DNA of 64,000 nt from Notospermus geniculatus (GCA_002633025.1 NMRB01000220.1:376365-440364); one strand, 5' to 3'; counted from the first letter of the stretch, positions 1-11,822 are shown. The notes: generated from the letters alone by a model not told the origin. Numbers and translations are program-made.

Positions 1-3000
1 ACCGAGAGAGATATGGTATATCTTGAATTTTTAAATTTCCACTTCGTATCTACAAAGTGGAAACGAAAGATAAATTTCACCGTAACTCTATCGATCTAAC
101 GTCATCCGCTAAAAGACGCTCTTGCAGCAGGCGATATTTGTGGTACCAACCATCTCCTGAAATACATTACGTCATCGAAATAAAGGCCAGTTCGTATTTC
201 GTACTTCGTGTTTCGTCAGATTTCCCGACAAACAAGTCATTGGTGGAAAGTGCAGAGGAATTCTTGCTGTCCAACTTACTTGGTTCCTTTGAAGAAATAC
301 ATGTAGCCATCACGTAACCTAACTGCAGCCTCAACTCCAGTAGGAATGCCGTTAAATCGACTGTTGATGATGCGAGGTTCATAACGTTCCACCGTCAAAT
401 AGTATTCACTAAATGTGTAATAGTATCCTCTCTGGAAAATTAGAGCGAGAGTGATCATACATAGGTATTTTGCAAAAATTGATGTTAACAAAAGGAATTT
501 TTAAAAAGAAAATTGTCGATCGCATTTTTTAACGGACAAAGAAACTGTCAACAGTCACTAAGACCTACCCAGAAGAGATGAATGCGTCCCACCCTGTCAG
601 CTATCGCTGCTTCTACACTCTGGGGGTACCGTGAACTTGTCATAGTCCGCGGGAACCCGGGGTCGATGGAGAAGGTGTCGCTGCTCACGGAGAACTGGTA
701 ACGCCAGACTATCTTCCCTGCAAAATGGAATTGTTTGTAATCTTTAAGTCAGTTGCCGAGTCTATTTCACCTTTGTCTTTTAGATTCATGCATGAATCCT
801 CAGGACACGAAAAATAAACTTATTGGTCTCTCAACCAAACGATTTTGGATTATCCCGGACAGAATATGAAGGACTCGACATGATGATAGGCTACTCTTCT
901 TTTCTGATTTTTAACCATCCTGATATTACTGCTGTCACTTTGTTCTCAAGTGCAAAGTCTTTCTAACTTTACATTACCCTTGAATAAGTAGAGTCTCCTT
1001 GTTCGCCTAGAGAACACCGCTCCTCCGACATTGATAGGCACAGATCCATTGAAGACGGAGGTTAGCAGCTTGGGATAGCCTCTTTCCACGCCCCTGCTTG
1101 ACAGACGGAAGACCCATTTATTTCTCAAAACATAAACCTTATGATCTGGACCTTGAAAACAAAAGAACACGAATCTTCCATTATAGGGCCGTTTAGACGA
1201 CAGGCAAAAATCCACATGCCATCCGATCGAATCCGATTGTCGTTCAAAACTCTTGCGTGTAAACGCTACCCAATGCAGTCCAATGTGGATTTAAAATGGT
1301 CCCGAATCCACATTGGACCGCATTGGACCACATACAACCACATTCAAATCTCGTCTAAACGCAAATGAGACCCGATGCGGGTCGATCGGATCCAATCGGA
1401 TCGAATCTGAATGTGCTTTTTTGGCCTGTCGTCTATACGGCCTTTATGTACCGTTTCAGCCACCTTTCACGTCCTTGTTGAAGATTTGCGTCACCTTCAT
1501 GTGGCCTTTATCCATGTGGCCTTTATTCATGTGGCCTTTATTCATGTGGCCTTCATGTGGCCTTTATTTAGTCGAGACAAAGGATTAGAGAAATGTTTCC
1601 AACTTCATATTCGTGCCACAATAGCCTACTTACCATAAAAGACAGCATCGAATTTGGTTGTACATGGATCGGGCTGAGGAGTGGATGGTGTTGGCCTTGG
1701 TCTGTATGGGCGGCGTGTGGTAGTGGTTGTCGGACGTCTAGTTGTGGTGGTGGGCTGTGGTCGCGGTCGTGGCCTGTAAGGACCACGTGTGGTTGTTGTT
1801 GTCGGTCTGACCGGCCGCGGCTTGGGACCTAGGGACCATGAAACTACGTTCAGCCATAATTCTAACCCCAATCTTAGATTCACAACATGTTTTCATTCTG
1901 CCTTTTTGTTACATGTATTAGTCGACGATATCATCCTCAGGGCATGCCGGGCTCCCGTCGGTTTGCGTCAGTCGCACAGCTGACTTCCCACAAACCGCCG
2001 GGCACAACCGCGGGAAAACGTGTCGGCCTGCTGCCAGTTAATGAGGCAGCCAATAGGAACTCTTCTATTGCAAAATGTCGTACGAACCTCGCTTCCAGTA
2101 GTTTCATCATACAGAAGATTAGTGATGTTAAATGACGCCGGTTTGCCTGGGAGCGAGGGCAGCTTGGCTGTTCTATTTAGGGAGCATTTTATACGGTTAG
2201 CTCTGGTTTCTACGGCTATAGGGGGAAGCACAATAAATATAAGAGCTAGCTCAGACACCAAACGGTTCGGATCTCCCCTGGGGTTTGTGGGTCAGAGTTG
2301 GCGAGGAGCCCAAACACCAGGGTGCCCTGGATGTCCTCAGGGTAGCAAACGTTCATTCTGAAATAAACCACCTTCAGAAGACAACCTACCATACAGGACT
2401 TGTACTCCAGCAATATCATCCGGGTGCAGCTTGAAGTTCGGGTTATATCCTTGGTAATATGGTGCCATCAGTGAGGTCCAAACCTGTGAATGTGCAAGGC
2501 CAAGAGCATGCCCCAACTCGTGAGTAGCAACATTAAGGAGATTTGTTCCGAGGTTTTCGCCGTCCGTCCAGGTTTCACCTTCATCAAAATGAGTCTCTCC
2601 ACTCTCCGGGAAGAATGCATGGGCAAGGATCCCACCTGGGAGAAAAAATGGACATGAGTGTCGCCGTATTTCCGTGCTACACAAGCTGATCCGCCGGTCA
2701 TTGGGCCGTATGCTCGGGTCGGACTCTAGCCTAAAGTAGACCTATAGCTGAAGTTCGACCTTTCTTAAAGCATTGAGAAAGTCAGAACTTAATGAAAGTC
2801 TGGCTGAAGTCCGACCCTAGCATACGACCACCCTCAGGAACAATAACCAGGACCAGGATCGACTGTAAGAAACTTCCCTAAAGCAGGCCTACAGGCAGGT
2901 ATAAGGCTTACCCTGTCCATCAAAAGCATTGTAGGAACCATCACCGTGATCATAATAGGAGAACTTGATGTTGATATCGGCGTTGCCATAGGTTTCTGCG

Positions 3001-5080
3001 AATTCGAGATTCGCCACGTCACTCCAAAATTTAAACGCCCGCCAGAATGCCCTCCTAAGAAAACCAAAGAAAAAGAACGCAATAGGCGCACTGTACATGT
3101 GTCATCTCCACTTCCAAAAAGAAAAAGAAGAATGTGTAATAACACATCGTTGCTATAGCTCCTTGTTCACAATTTAGTATTAACCAAAGAAAGTAGGCCT
3201 ACAATGTAGGCAACGTCTTTATGGCCCTCAATTTTACAAAAACCTGGAATTTGTTCCATCGCACCTGTTATCTTGGGGGAGGCTGGCATAGACGTAGGGA
3301 GACAAACTGCCATGGAACTTCGTAAGCAAGCTATAAGTTCCGTAGGTTGCTGAGACCCATTCCAAGATGACTCGCCCATAAAAGAGGGTAAATGAAGGAG
3401 TTTTGATTGTATACAAATGAAATGGTCTTAAATGGAAAAACGTAAAGGATGTAATCAGATTACCTCTGTGTATAGCGGTCCAAATCAGGCGAATAATTAT
3501 GTATTTTGTATGTGAGCCTGTTCTTGGTCCATTTAGAACCTAGCAAAAAAGAAGCCAGTTGAAATATGATGGTTAACTTCCTGTTCAGAGATTTCGTATC
3601 CACTCCGAAATGACTCGCGGTCCCTTCAGCATGTTCCATCATTATCAGGTGGCATGTTTGTTGTCAAGGTGAACAAATTGTATATAGCACATTTAGGCCC
3701 TACCAAGAATAGATAACAAAGAGAGGATTTTTGGCCCTACCTGGAACTGTGTACGCCTGTGCTACAACCGTCCCGTCTGGGATGTCTGCGGCTGTACCCG
3801 CGTCAGGAACCTTATCAGGCAGCCCACAACGGGGTTTCCTCATCCACGTCAGGGTCTCTTCATTCAGAAACCCCGTCTGATTGATGCCAACCATCTTCTG
3901 GAAATCGCTGAAAATATCGTATCCGAAATCCATTCACTGGACAGTTTCCTGGGTATGCTTGCCTGAAGGCGGCGTCATTTTTTTCACCAGGACTACCATG
4001 AACAAATGCTTCTGGCATCCGTTCTTCATTTTTGTGTGTCTGTGCGGCAGTTTTTGCAACCGTTACTGCACATCATGTATCTGAACATACATGTATATTT
4101 AATTGACAGCCGGTCAAACACCAAAATACGGTAACTACAATGGACCTATGTAATGGCCCCATGAACAATATTGACTGATTCTATGCAAGGGATGCAAAAC
4201 AGTACATGTACTTTTAATTACCTTATGGCTGCTGATCGAGCGAAATCATCGCCAGTACCCAAGCTACCACTTGCCAGGTAGCCAAACCGTTCAAGGTAAC
4301 GCTGGAATGATCATCAACAAAAAATCCAATTAAGTTAAAAGTCAAGTACGGCTCAACATGAATTTGAAACTCAAAGAGTATTGTTCCAGAACAATGCAAA
4401 TTGAAAAGGTCGGTTTAGTTAAGTTGAAACTTCGATTGCTGGCACCAAAACCGAGCTTTTTCACTAAACACTAGGCCTATATTCAAAGCCGTCACTCACT
4501 TTCTTCTTACACGCTAGCAAAGGGAGTACATTCCTATAGACAGATCTTCCTTTGTCTATTTTTCCCCTTTTTTTCTCCATTCTATTTGCACTCAGTTTAT
4601 TGTATTTCTCACACCGATGTAACTTGCTTATAAGGTGACAATAAACTATATTTGAATTTGAATTTGTCACATTTACGGCGGCCCGCGCGCAGGCTATTCG
4701 AATGGAAATCGTGAAATACGTTTCTTGTTGCTACAGTAGCAGGAACGTTACGATTTTATTCCAATTCGAAACCGCCTAATTCTTCATTCTTTCTTTCTTT
4801 CCAAATTTCGCCATCGTCAATAGCATGAATGCTTGTAGTTTATATTCTATTTTGCCATCCAGCATGGTGAAGCCAAGGCCGACATCGGTCGGATCATTTG
4901 TTCTGCTGCACGACATCTACATAAGTCTATTGGTAGGCCTAGTCTGAAAATGGGCAACATTTATCTTTATGTACTCACATCAGGGTCCAAGACACTTCGC
5001 CTTGTCCGGGGGATCTCGATCGGTCTAGCAAGACAACTGGTCACGATGCAAACAACCAGATACACCGATAACATCTCCAT
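1..5080 (-). CDS. Matrix metalloproteinase (signal peptide, prodomain, catalytic, Thr-rich linker, hemopexin); 3' end incomplete
   Basis: Secreted zinc endopeptidase. Ten coding exons join with consistent phases and GT/AG ends: 5080-4979, 4301-4222, 3907-3741, 3539-3464, 3054-2912, 2635-2390, 1828-1634, 1151-978, 717-569 and 431-280. The start at 5080 gives a signal peptide ([18 protein letters not shown]) followed by PRTRR. The prodomain carries the cysteine switch PRCGLPD (Cys88). The catalytic domain has [11 protein letters not shown] (His228, Glu229, His232, His238) and a Met-turn SLMAP. Exon 7 encodes a Thr/Arg/Pro-rich linker and [10 protein letters not shown], the start of the hemopexin domain. 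Exons 8-10 encode propeller blades. No furin site is seen between the switch and the catalytic domain, so activation is probably by another protease. The last blade, with its closing Cys, is not complete here: acceptors at 156 and 49 are candidates, and WKFKNSRY encoded at about 42-19 looks like its start. The family is certain; the orthologue within it is not assigned. Confidence 0.94.
1187..1442. mobile_element. MITE-like inverted-repeat element in an MMP intron
   Basis: The termini are near-perfect inverted repeats (GGCCGTTTAGACGACAGGC at the left, GCCTGTCGTCTATACGGCC at the right). The interior is also partly self-complementary, with GTCCAATGTGGAT facing ATCCACATTGGAC. It has no coding capacity. 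It fills much of the 482 bp intron between coding exons 7 and 8. Confidence 0.7.
1498..1568. repeat. 15-bp minisatellite
   Basis: About five copies of CATGTGGCCTTTATT/C, one of them shortened, lie just beyond the MITE in the same MMP intron. Confidence 0.85.
2704..2829. mobile_element. Short inverted-repeat element in an MMP intron
   Basis: Terminal inverted repeats (GTATGCTCGGGTCGGACT and AGTCCGACCCTAGCATAC) enclose about 80 bp. It lies in the intron between coding exons 5 and 6 of the metalloproteinase. Confidence 0.65.
4590..4668 (+). mobile_element. Probable 3' tail of a non-LTR retrotransposon
   Basis: The segment ends AATAAACTATATTTGAATTTGAATTT, here given as AATAAACTATA followed by short TTTGAA units. 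A matching tail lies at 23930-24066. A shared terminus closing in a simple hexamer repeat is typical of LINE 3' ends. No reverse transcriptase is visible. Confidence 0.45.
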
Positions 5081-6209
5081 TATTGAAAAAGAACTTCACG
5101 AATTTAAACCAGAACACTGTATCTTCCACCTCAAGCCCAGCCGTTAGGCCTATGGTGTACGTGTGTGTAAGTATCGACGACTGGAACTGTTTATGACCGT
5201 ATAATCTAAGAAAATCTACGAGGCTGCTGCCAGGCCACTGGTGTTGATCTCAAACGAAATGGTACAATGACATAGATCTTAAGAACAGTCGTAGAAAGAA
5301 TTAGAAGTAATTAAAAGAAAGATCCGGGTTAACAAAAACAGGCTAATTTCGGTGAAAGAAAGCATCATACAGTTACGAACTGTGTAACCAATCTGTCGAC
5401 ATTTTCTACCAATGTATCATTCATATCTTGTTTATTTTTTAACGGCTGATGCAGTTAAGATTGTCAACGGAATATCATTTCATTTCGACCGTCATTACCT
5501 GCTTACTTTCGTCATCACAGCGTGGTATTCTGGATAACGTTTTCGCAAAACGGTCATTTCCAGGAATTTTCTCAGAATGGGATGCAGTTGTCATGGTGTG
5601 AATATGATCATTGGCATGTCAGCTAAAACTGATCAAGGATCGCCATGTTGGGCTATATTTGTTGCAAGTTTATATTTGTCTCCATTGGTAGAGAAACGCA
5701 AAATACGTGTTTATATTCAGCTCGATATTCAAAAATATCCTGCCTATTTTTAAAAGCGATTAGAATATCATCTTGACAGCGTTAAGCCCGCGCTGTATTC
5801 CCGTCGTGTGCAGCACACCATTTATGGGTGGCGTCCACTAGAGCGCCGACAACATTCGGAAGGGTTGCGGAAGCAAATTGTGTCATTTCGGCATTCTTTC
5901 GGCGTCAATGACTATTGGGCATTTTGCCCTCTCCCGAAAGTGCAGAAACGCCAGGAAATGTTTGGGAATGATAAAGACAGTAGTGAACGGAATCTTTCGA
6001 GAATATGCGGAGAGGTTGCTGAATGAATGCTGATTTACTAAATTTGCGTTCTGCGTCTTGTCCGCGCCGTAGTGGACGCCAGGTTTCAGTTGAAACATCA
6101 CAAGCAACATCATCGTGAACTCAACTGTCGATCAAAGCACACGCTATAATGTAATTGAAGGGGTCTGCAATATCCTTGCCAACGTCAATTTGGCACCGAC
6201 GAATGAGAA
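5081..6209. other. Head-to-head intergenic region between MMP and the GPCR array
   Basis: About 1.1 kb separates the MMP start codon (minus) from the first GPCR start (plus). I see no coding exon. Parts resemble the 5' flanks of the other GPCR copies, including a spaced match around TCGATATTCAAAAATATCC that recurs near 11600 and 15290, so the duplication units include upstream sequence. Confidence 0.5.
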
Positions 6210-6708
6210 ATGGACCAGGAATACGCGTCTTCGCCGGTAAAGGTGGCGCCACTTTCAAGTGAGCATACGCTACGGATCGTGCTAACAGCTCTTTCACGGT
6301 ACACATGGCTGGTCCCAGTCATTATGGGTGTCCCAGGGAACGTCATCTCGATCCTCGTCGCCAACAGGCCACACAACAGGTCTCTTTCGCCGTGTATCTA
6401 CATGACAGCCATGGCAATTGCCGATACATTGTTCCTCCTCGAGGTGACATGGTTCTATTCTACTTTTTACGTCGGAATGCTCGATGACGTATTCGTGTCC
6501 TTCAGACAAGCGGAAATTCTTTACCAGTAGGTAGAAACGTTTTTTTTTATATTGCTTCTTTTTCATTGAATGTTTACCCAGGCTATTCGCATTCGCTTGG
6601 AAAGTGCCGATAGTGAAGTAAATTAACAGCGCCGCATAGCGGATTATTTTCCTCCTTAACATATTTTCATTCGGCTCGGCCTCCTTCGGGTACTTCGGGA
6701 TTTGTCGG

Positions 6709-6857
6709 GAGTCCGACTCGGCTGTATAACAATACGCGCCATCTTGAAACGGAAGTGGGTCCTCAGTTATCCAAGATGGCGGTATTCTTCATACAGTAGA
6801 GATACTTTTCGTCTCGTCAGAAGTGAAACATCGAAAAAGTATCTCACAACGTAGAAT
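6709..6857. repeat. Dispersed repeat in intron 1 of GPCR copy 1
   Basis: From GGGAGTCCGACTCGGC to CACAACGTAGAATG this segment is the reverse complement of sequence at 24145-24519. The distant copy carries about 223 extra bases after its matching CCATCTTGGATA. This block is absent from intron 1 of the other three GPCR copies. Confidence 0.7.
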
Positions 6858-7266
6858 GAACATATTTTTTCTGTACAATTACGATCCCATTTCTTCCATC
6901 ACCCAGGTTCCATATCTTTTCGATGTACACCAGCTCCATGCTTTCTGGTCTCTTTCTTACCGGAATGTCTGTGGATCGTCTTATCGCCGTCACCGCCCCG
7001 ATGAAGGTTTCCATTCTTTGCACCGCCAAGCGAGCCAAGGCTGTTGTTCTCATAATTTCTGCCATCATCACTGCCGCCAATGTTCATATATTTTATGTGA
7101 TGAAATATGTATATGATAGTAAAACAGGTAAGGCGTGATGGGCGGAAGTGACGTACATGTGCATGTACAAACGTGTATTTACGAACATGTGTGGTGCGTG
7201 TATGTTCTCGTCGATAAGACCACTTCAGCATTGATCAACTTCATCCCCAATCGTTGTGTTTCAACC

Positions 7267-7356
7267 CTTGCGTACGAAATCAACGACGATAGTCACATTC
7301 CCAGTCAGTACCTTGCGTACGAAATCAACGACGATAGTCACATTCCCAGTCAGTAC
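7267..7356 (+). repeat. 45-bp direct duplication
   Basis: Two perfect 45-base copies (7267-7311 and 7312-7356), each starting CTTGCGTACGAAATC. They lie 20 bp upstream of exon 3 of GPCR copy 1. The matching intron end of copy 3 has a single, shortened version. Confidence 0.9.
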
Positions 7357-8726
7357 CTTGTTGTTCTTGGTTTCAGGTACTCGAGTGATAGACATCATTC
7401 ACGAAAACAAGGTATTCGAAAGATTTGCCTCTTTTATTTTAACATAATATTCGGAACAGTCCTCCCCTTCGTCACAATTTTTACCAGCAACATCGTTATC
7501 ATTATTGCTCTGAAACGGGCGTCACATCGAAGGAGAAAGATGCTAGACAATACACAGTCAGAAAAACGGCAGAAAGGAAAACAACATTTAACAGTAATGC
7601 TGATCTTTGTGAGTGTCGCTTACATTGTGACGTCACTTCCGTATAGAACCTATATACCGATCTTGAAGCTTCCCTCCATCGATTTAACGACGGTGTATTG
7701 GCGTCTTCGGTATACTGTGGGCGCCTGGGCAGTACTAAATCTGTGGTTCTGTAATTATGGGGTGAATTTTTACTTATATATTTGTGGAGGTGGTAAGCGG
7801 TATCGCAAGGATACAGTTCAGGTTCTTGCCAGTTGTCTGAAGCTCTGTGGTTATGGGCGTGACCTTGAGAGACAGAATGGCCGATAACGGTTAGGTGTCA
7901 CTCGGCAGAATTCGGTAGGCCTAATTTCTTTTCGTCGAAGAAGCCAGCCGTGTTTCACGACTCTCCTTTCAACGTAACACTCTGCTGTTGCCATGGACCT
8001 TTCGAAATATCGCCCTCTTTATTGCAAAGGCATTTCACGAGACGAGTTTTCAAACCTGCTCAAAAAGTTCAGAAGTTCAAGAACTTTTTAAACTGTCATA
8101 CACTTTTTGCAGAAAACTGATGTGAATCTTTTAATTTGACTGGAGGTATAGCTTTAATGAAACACATTCTTCAAAACATTTCACAAACATCAGTAGTCTT
8201 CATAGATCAGTTTGTTATATCATGATGGCCAGCTATAGCACTGATCAAGGCTCGCCATTTTTATCTATATCTGTTGCAGTTCTTGTTCTGGTACATCAAA
8301 GGTTCGCTCCATTTTAAAAATACGTCTACCTGATTTGAAATGAAGCTCGAATATATATAGCACTGGAGATACTAGAATCCTCATGAAGTCAAAGTTGTGT
8401 GATTACTGGACAGACTGATATTGGTAGCCGATGGGTGAAGCCAGCAAACTTCTGATGACGTGGTGATACTGAGCACTATGTCATTCGGACATTGGACATT
8501 AAAATCGTTCGTCAAGGCTGAGTATTTTGGTGGACGAAAACTTGTTTTCCAAGCATATTTTATCTTGTCGATAAATTCTTTTGGATACAACCGAGGACGA
8601 TTAGGGACATCATTGAAATAAAGTAAAATTTACGGTTCTGAAATGATACCTCTTCAGGGTTCAGCTGGTACGAACTAAATTATTTTGTGTTCATCGACCA
8701 ATGTCCAAATGAAGAATAAATGAGAA

Positions 8727-10412
8727 ATGGGCCAAGAAAACGCCTCGTCACCGGTGGACGTCGCCTCACTTTCAAGTGAGCATATGCTGCAGTTCGTGCT
8801 TACAGCTCTTTCACGCTACACATGGTTGGTCCCTGTCCTTATGGGTGTCCCAGGGAACATCATCTCGATCCTCGTCGCCAACAGGCCACACAACAGGTCT
8901 CTTTCGCCGTGTATCTACATGACAGCCATGGCTGTTACTGATACTGTATTTCTACTCGAGGTGACATGGTTCTATTCCACTTTTTACGTCGGAATGCTCG
9001 ATGGCGTGCTCACGTCCTTCAGACAAGCGGAAATTCTTTATCAGTAGGTAAAAGCATACATCGTGTGTATTACGTTACGTCTCTTTTCCCCGATTTGCTG
9101 GAAAAAAATCTAAAGAAATGTCAAGATACAACATCAGTTACAAGTTCCCTATTACATTGGATGATTTCAAAGTTGGTTTTAATAACGGTTTTACAATGCT
9201 TTAAAGCATTGTAAAACCGATGTTAAAACCAACTTGGAAATCACCCATCGTTTCTCCCAGTGGTCGTAACTTCTTTCAAGCTTTTTTTTGAGTACATGTA
9301 CAATGGTTTTGCCCGTCTCTGATCCATTTTCCAGGTTTCATATCTTTATGATGTACACAAGCTCCATGCTTTCTGGTCTCTTCCTGACCGGAATGTCTGT
9401 GGATCGTCTCATCGCGGTCACCGCCCCGATGAAGGTTTCCATTCTTTGCACTGCCAAGCGAGCCAAGGCTGTTGTTCTTGTAACTTCGGCAATCATCGTT
9501 GCCGCTAATGTTCATATATTTTATGTGATGAAATACATTTATGATAGTAAAACAGGTAAGGTGGTTGAGATTCACGTGAACTGTTTTGCTTCTGGCGTTA
9601 AGCTTTATTCATTGACAGTCAATGCTTCGGTCCCGCCTTCTTTGAGCCGAATCGTGTGTAGCTTGGCTTACTGAGTTCTAAGAAACAAATCCTTTGTCTC
9701 TAACATCAGTTGTTGCTTTCATGAAAGATCCGAAGAAAATTCAGTTCTGCGTGATTTTGCACAAAGTCTTGCTTGGAGCCATTTGTCATTTTTCCAGCTT
9801 CCGAACTCCTCAATTGCAATCGTAATCATTGAAACGTGTAAGATTCCTTCTGGCACTATATTACTGAAATGTCACCTTTTTATCTTGTTGTTCTTGATTT
9901 TAGGAACCCGCTTGATCAACATCATCCACGAAAACAAAACATTCGAAAGACTTGCATCATATTTTAACATAATATTCGGAACTGTCCTCCCTTTTGTCAC
10001 AATCTTTGGCAGCAACATCGTCATTATTATTACTCTTAAACGGGCCTCGAATCGGAGGAAGAAGATGCTTAAGAACACAATGACAGAAAAAAAGCAGACG
10101 GACAAGCAACATTTAACAGTCATGTTGATCTTTGTAAGTGTCGCCTATATTGTAACATCCCTTCCGTATAGAACCTATATACCGATCATGAAGCTTCCCG
10201 CCATCACTAAGATATATGACTTAACGACCGTATATTGGCGACTTCGATATACCGTCGCTGCGTGGGCCATACTGAATCTGTGGTTTTGTAATTACGGGGT
10301 GAATTTCTACCTGTATGTTTGTGGAGGCGGTAAGCGTTATCGCAAGGATACATTTCAGGTCCTTGCCAGTTGTCTGATATTCAAATTTCAAATCCTCAAA
10401 AAATTATCGTAA
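8727..10412 (+). CDS. GPCR copy 2, class A peptide-receptor-like, intact
   Basis: Seven-transmembrane receptor of 348 residues, presumed plasma membrane. Exons are 8727-9043, 9335-9555 and 9904-10412. Visible landmarks: N-terminal NAS sequon, GVPGN in TM1, an Asp in TM2 (AVTDT), VDRL at residues 128-131 in place of DRY, Pro in TM5 (VLPF), TSLP in TM6 in place of CWxP, and NFYLY in TM7 in place of NPxxY, followed by CGGGKRYRKD. No Cys is found at the TM3 start or in the ECL2 region. The C-terminus differs from the other copies (IFKFQILKKLS) and an AATAAA starts four bases after the stop codon. The overall pattern is closest to invertebrate neuropeptide (FMRFamide/TRH-receptor-like) GPCRs; the ligand cannot be read from sequence. 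Confidence 0.92.
9161..9246. mobile_element. Palindromic MITE, copy A, in intron 1 of GPCR copy 2
   Basis: A near-perfect palindrome of about 85 bp centred on GCTTTAAAGC, with arms reading ATTTCAAAGTTGGTTTT and its complement. A second copy lies at 62605-62690. It can form one long hairpin and codes for nothing. Confidence 0.85.
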
Positions 10413-10439
10413 CTCAATAAAGTATCACGCATAATCCTA

Positions 10440-11385
10440 TTTTGCCATATCAGCATAAATATGGTGTGATTATGATATCAGCCATCATGGTGATTTAGAA
10501 CCTGCTTTTAATCAGTAATTAGCTCATAACATCTGGCCTTTTCCACACGACGACATTGTGACGCACATCATCCTGATCATGAAACAACATATAATGCACA
10601 GCGACACCCTAAAGTGTCTATACAGTCGACCTATTACTTTCGCGTATGTCACTGCGTATTGGAAACGATAAGGAGAAGAGCGTGTGCAAAAATTGTGAAT
10701 TTTGCCTCTCCTTTTTTGTCAAGAAAGGATAAGTTGTTGGGTCCAGAAGCCTTGAAGACACCATTTTATGAAAACTTTGGTATTTCCTCTTCCTGAAAAT
10801 GGGCATTTCTTTGCCATGTCAGCCATCACGGTGACTTACAACCTGCTTTTATTTTTTTTATTTTGATTAAATTAATTAACTTTTAAATTAATTAACTTTA
10901 AAATTGAATTAAATTTAATAAATTTTAATGACAATAATAATGAATTAGACGATACAAGGCTGTGCGAAACTTCTAAAATTTGCCTCTCCTTTTTTCTCAA
11001 GAAAGGATAAGTTCTTGCGTCCAGATCCCTTGAAGACACCATTTTATGAAAACTCGGGTGTTTCCTCTTCCTGAAAATGGTAGTTTCTTCACCACATCAG
11101 CCGTCATGGTGAAATGCAACTTGCTTTTAATCTGTAATTAGTTCATCACATCCGGCCTTTTCCACATGACTGACTGTGACGCACATTATACTGAACACGA
11201 TACCCGAAAATGTCTCTACAGTCGAGCTATTGTTTTTGTGTATTCATTATGAGTTTTCCACTCCTTTTTCGTCTGGAAAGGATCAGTCGGTGTACCCAGA
11301 ACCCTTGAAGACACCATTTTATGAAAACTTTGGTATTTCTTCTTCCTGAACACGGTAGTTTCTTTGCCATATCAGCCATTTGGGC
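10440..11385 (+). repeat. Intergenic spacer repeats between GPCR copies 2 and 3
   Basis: Three degenerate tandem units share CTTGAAGACACCATTTTATG followed by a CTCTTCCTGAAAATGG block, at about 10711-10812, 10990-11120 and 11263-11385. Related units occur at 14713-14780 and 14905-15020, and a reverse-orientation copy at about 31607-31720. A 60 bp AT-rich stretch lies at 10850-10925. No coding sequence is seen. Confidence 0.75.
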
Positions 11386-11822
11386 AGTCATCTGTTTTTA
11401 ACAAGTCCGCTTATTTACTTTCGTCACCATATTGCCAATACGGTTGAACTTCGGAAAACTATAGATTTTCAGAAATTTTCTGATGGTGACCAAATTAGAC
11501 TGATCAATGACTGCCATATTGGTCTATATTTATTCCCGGTTATTTGTGTCCGTAGAGAAATGCTATATACATACGTGTACGATGTTCATCGTGTTTACGA
11601 TATTTCAAAAACAGGCCAGTCTGCGTTGAAATGCAGTTGGAATATCCTCTTGACACTGGAAGCACGCGGAGCTGCGCTTGCCAACTGTTTGGGGCAACCC
11701 TATCACTGATATCAACTTCATACGTAAACATGTACATGTATATACTCTGATCACCGGATTGTGTTTTCTCTAAAGGGAACAGACAGGGTGTTATGTAACT
11801 TGCAAAAATCCATTTGACCGGA

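Larger units (their letters stand above)
6210..7887 (+). pseudogene. GPCR copy 1, class A peptide-receptor-like, frameshifted in exon 3
   Basis: First of four tandem receptor copies. Exon 1 is 6210-6526 (TM1-TM2, phase 2), exon 2 is 6907-7127 (TM3-TM4, phase 1) and exon 3 starts at 7377. Where copies 2-4 read ASYFN, this copy has two extra T bases near 7430. The reading frame becomes ASFILT and then stops at 7447, after ECL2. The remaining TM5-TM7 sequence to 7887 is intact in another frame and nearly identical to copy 3. The N-terminal N-glycosylation sequon of the other copies (NAS or NSS) is YAS here. A 45 bp direct duplication (7267-7356) lies just before exon 3. Either a young pseudogene or an assembly error; the lost sequon mildly favours decay. 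The predicted truncated product is about 202 residues. Confidence 0.85.

Noticed and set aside
6294-6662. 122-codon minus-strand frame, and similar frames at 11540-11998
   Set aside because: Antisense shadows of GPCR exon 1; the plus frame carries the conserved transmembrane segments and splice sites.
11814-11822. Upstream extension of GPCR copies 3 and 4 to a TTG codon (11814 and 15505)
   Set aside because: TTG is not a credible start for an animal nuclear gene; ATG codons at 11823/11829 and 15514/15520 are in frame.
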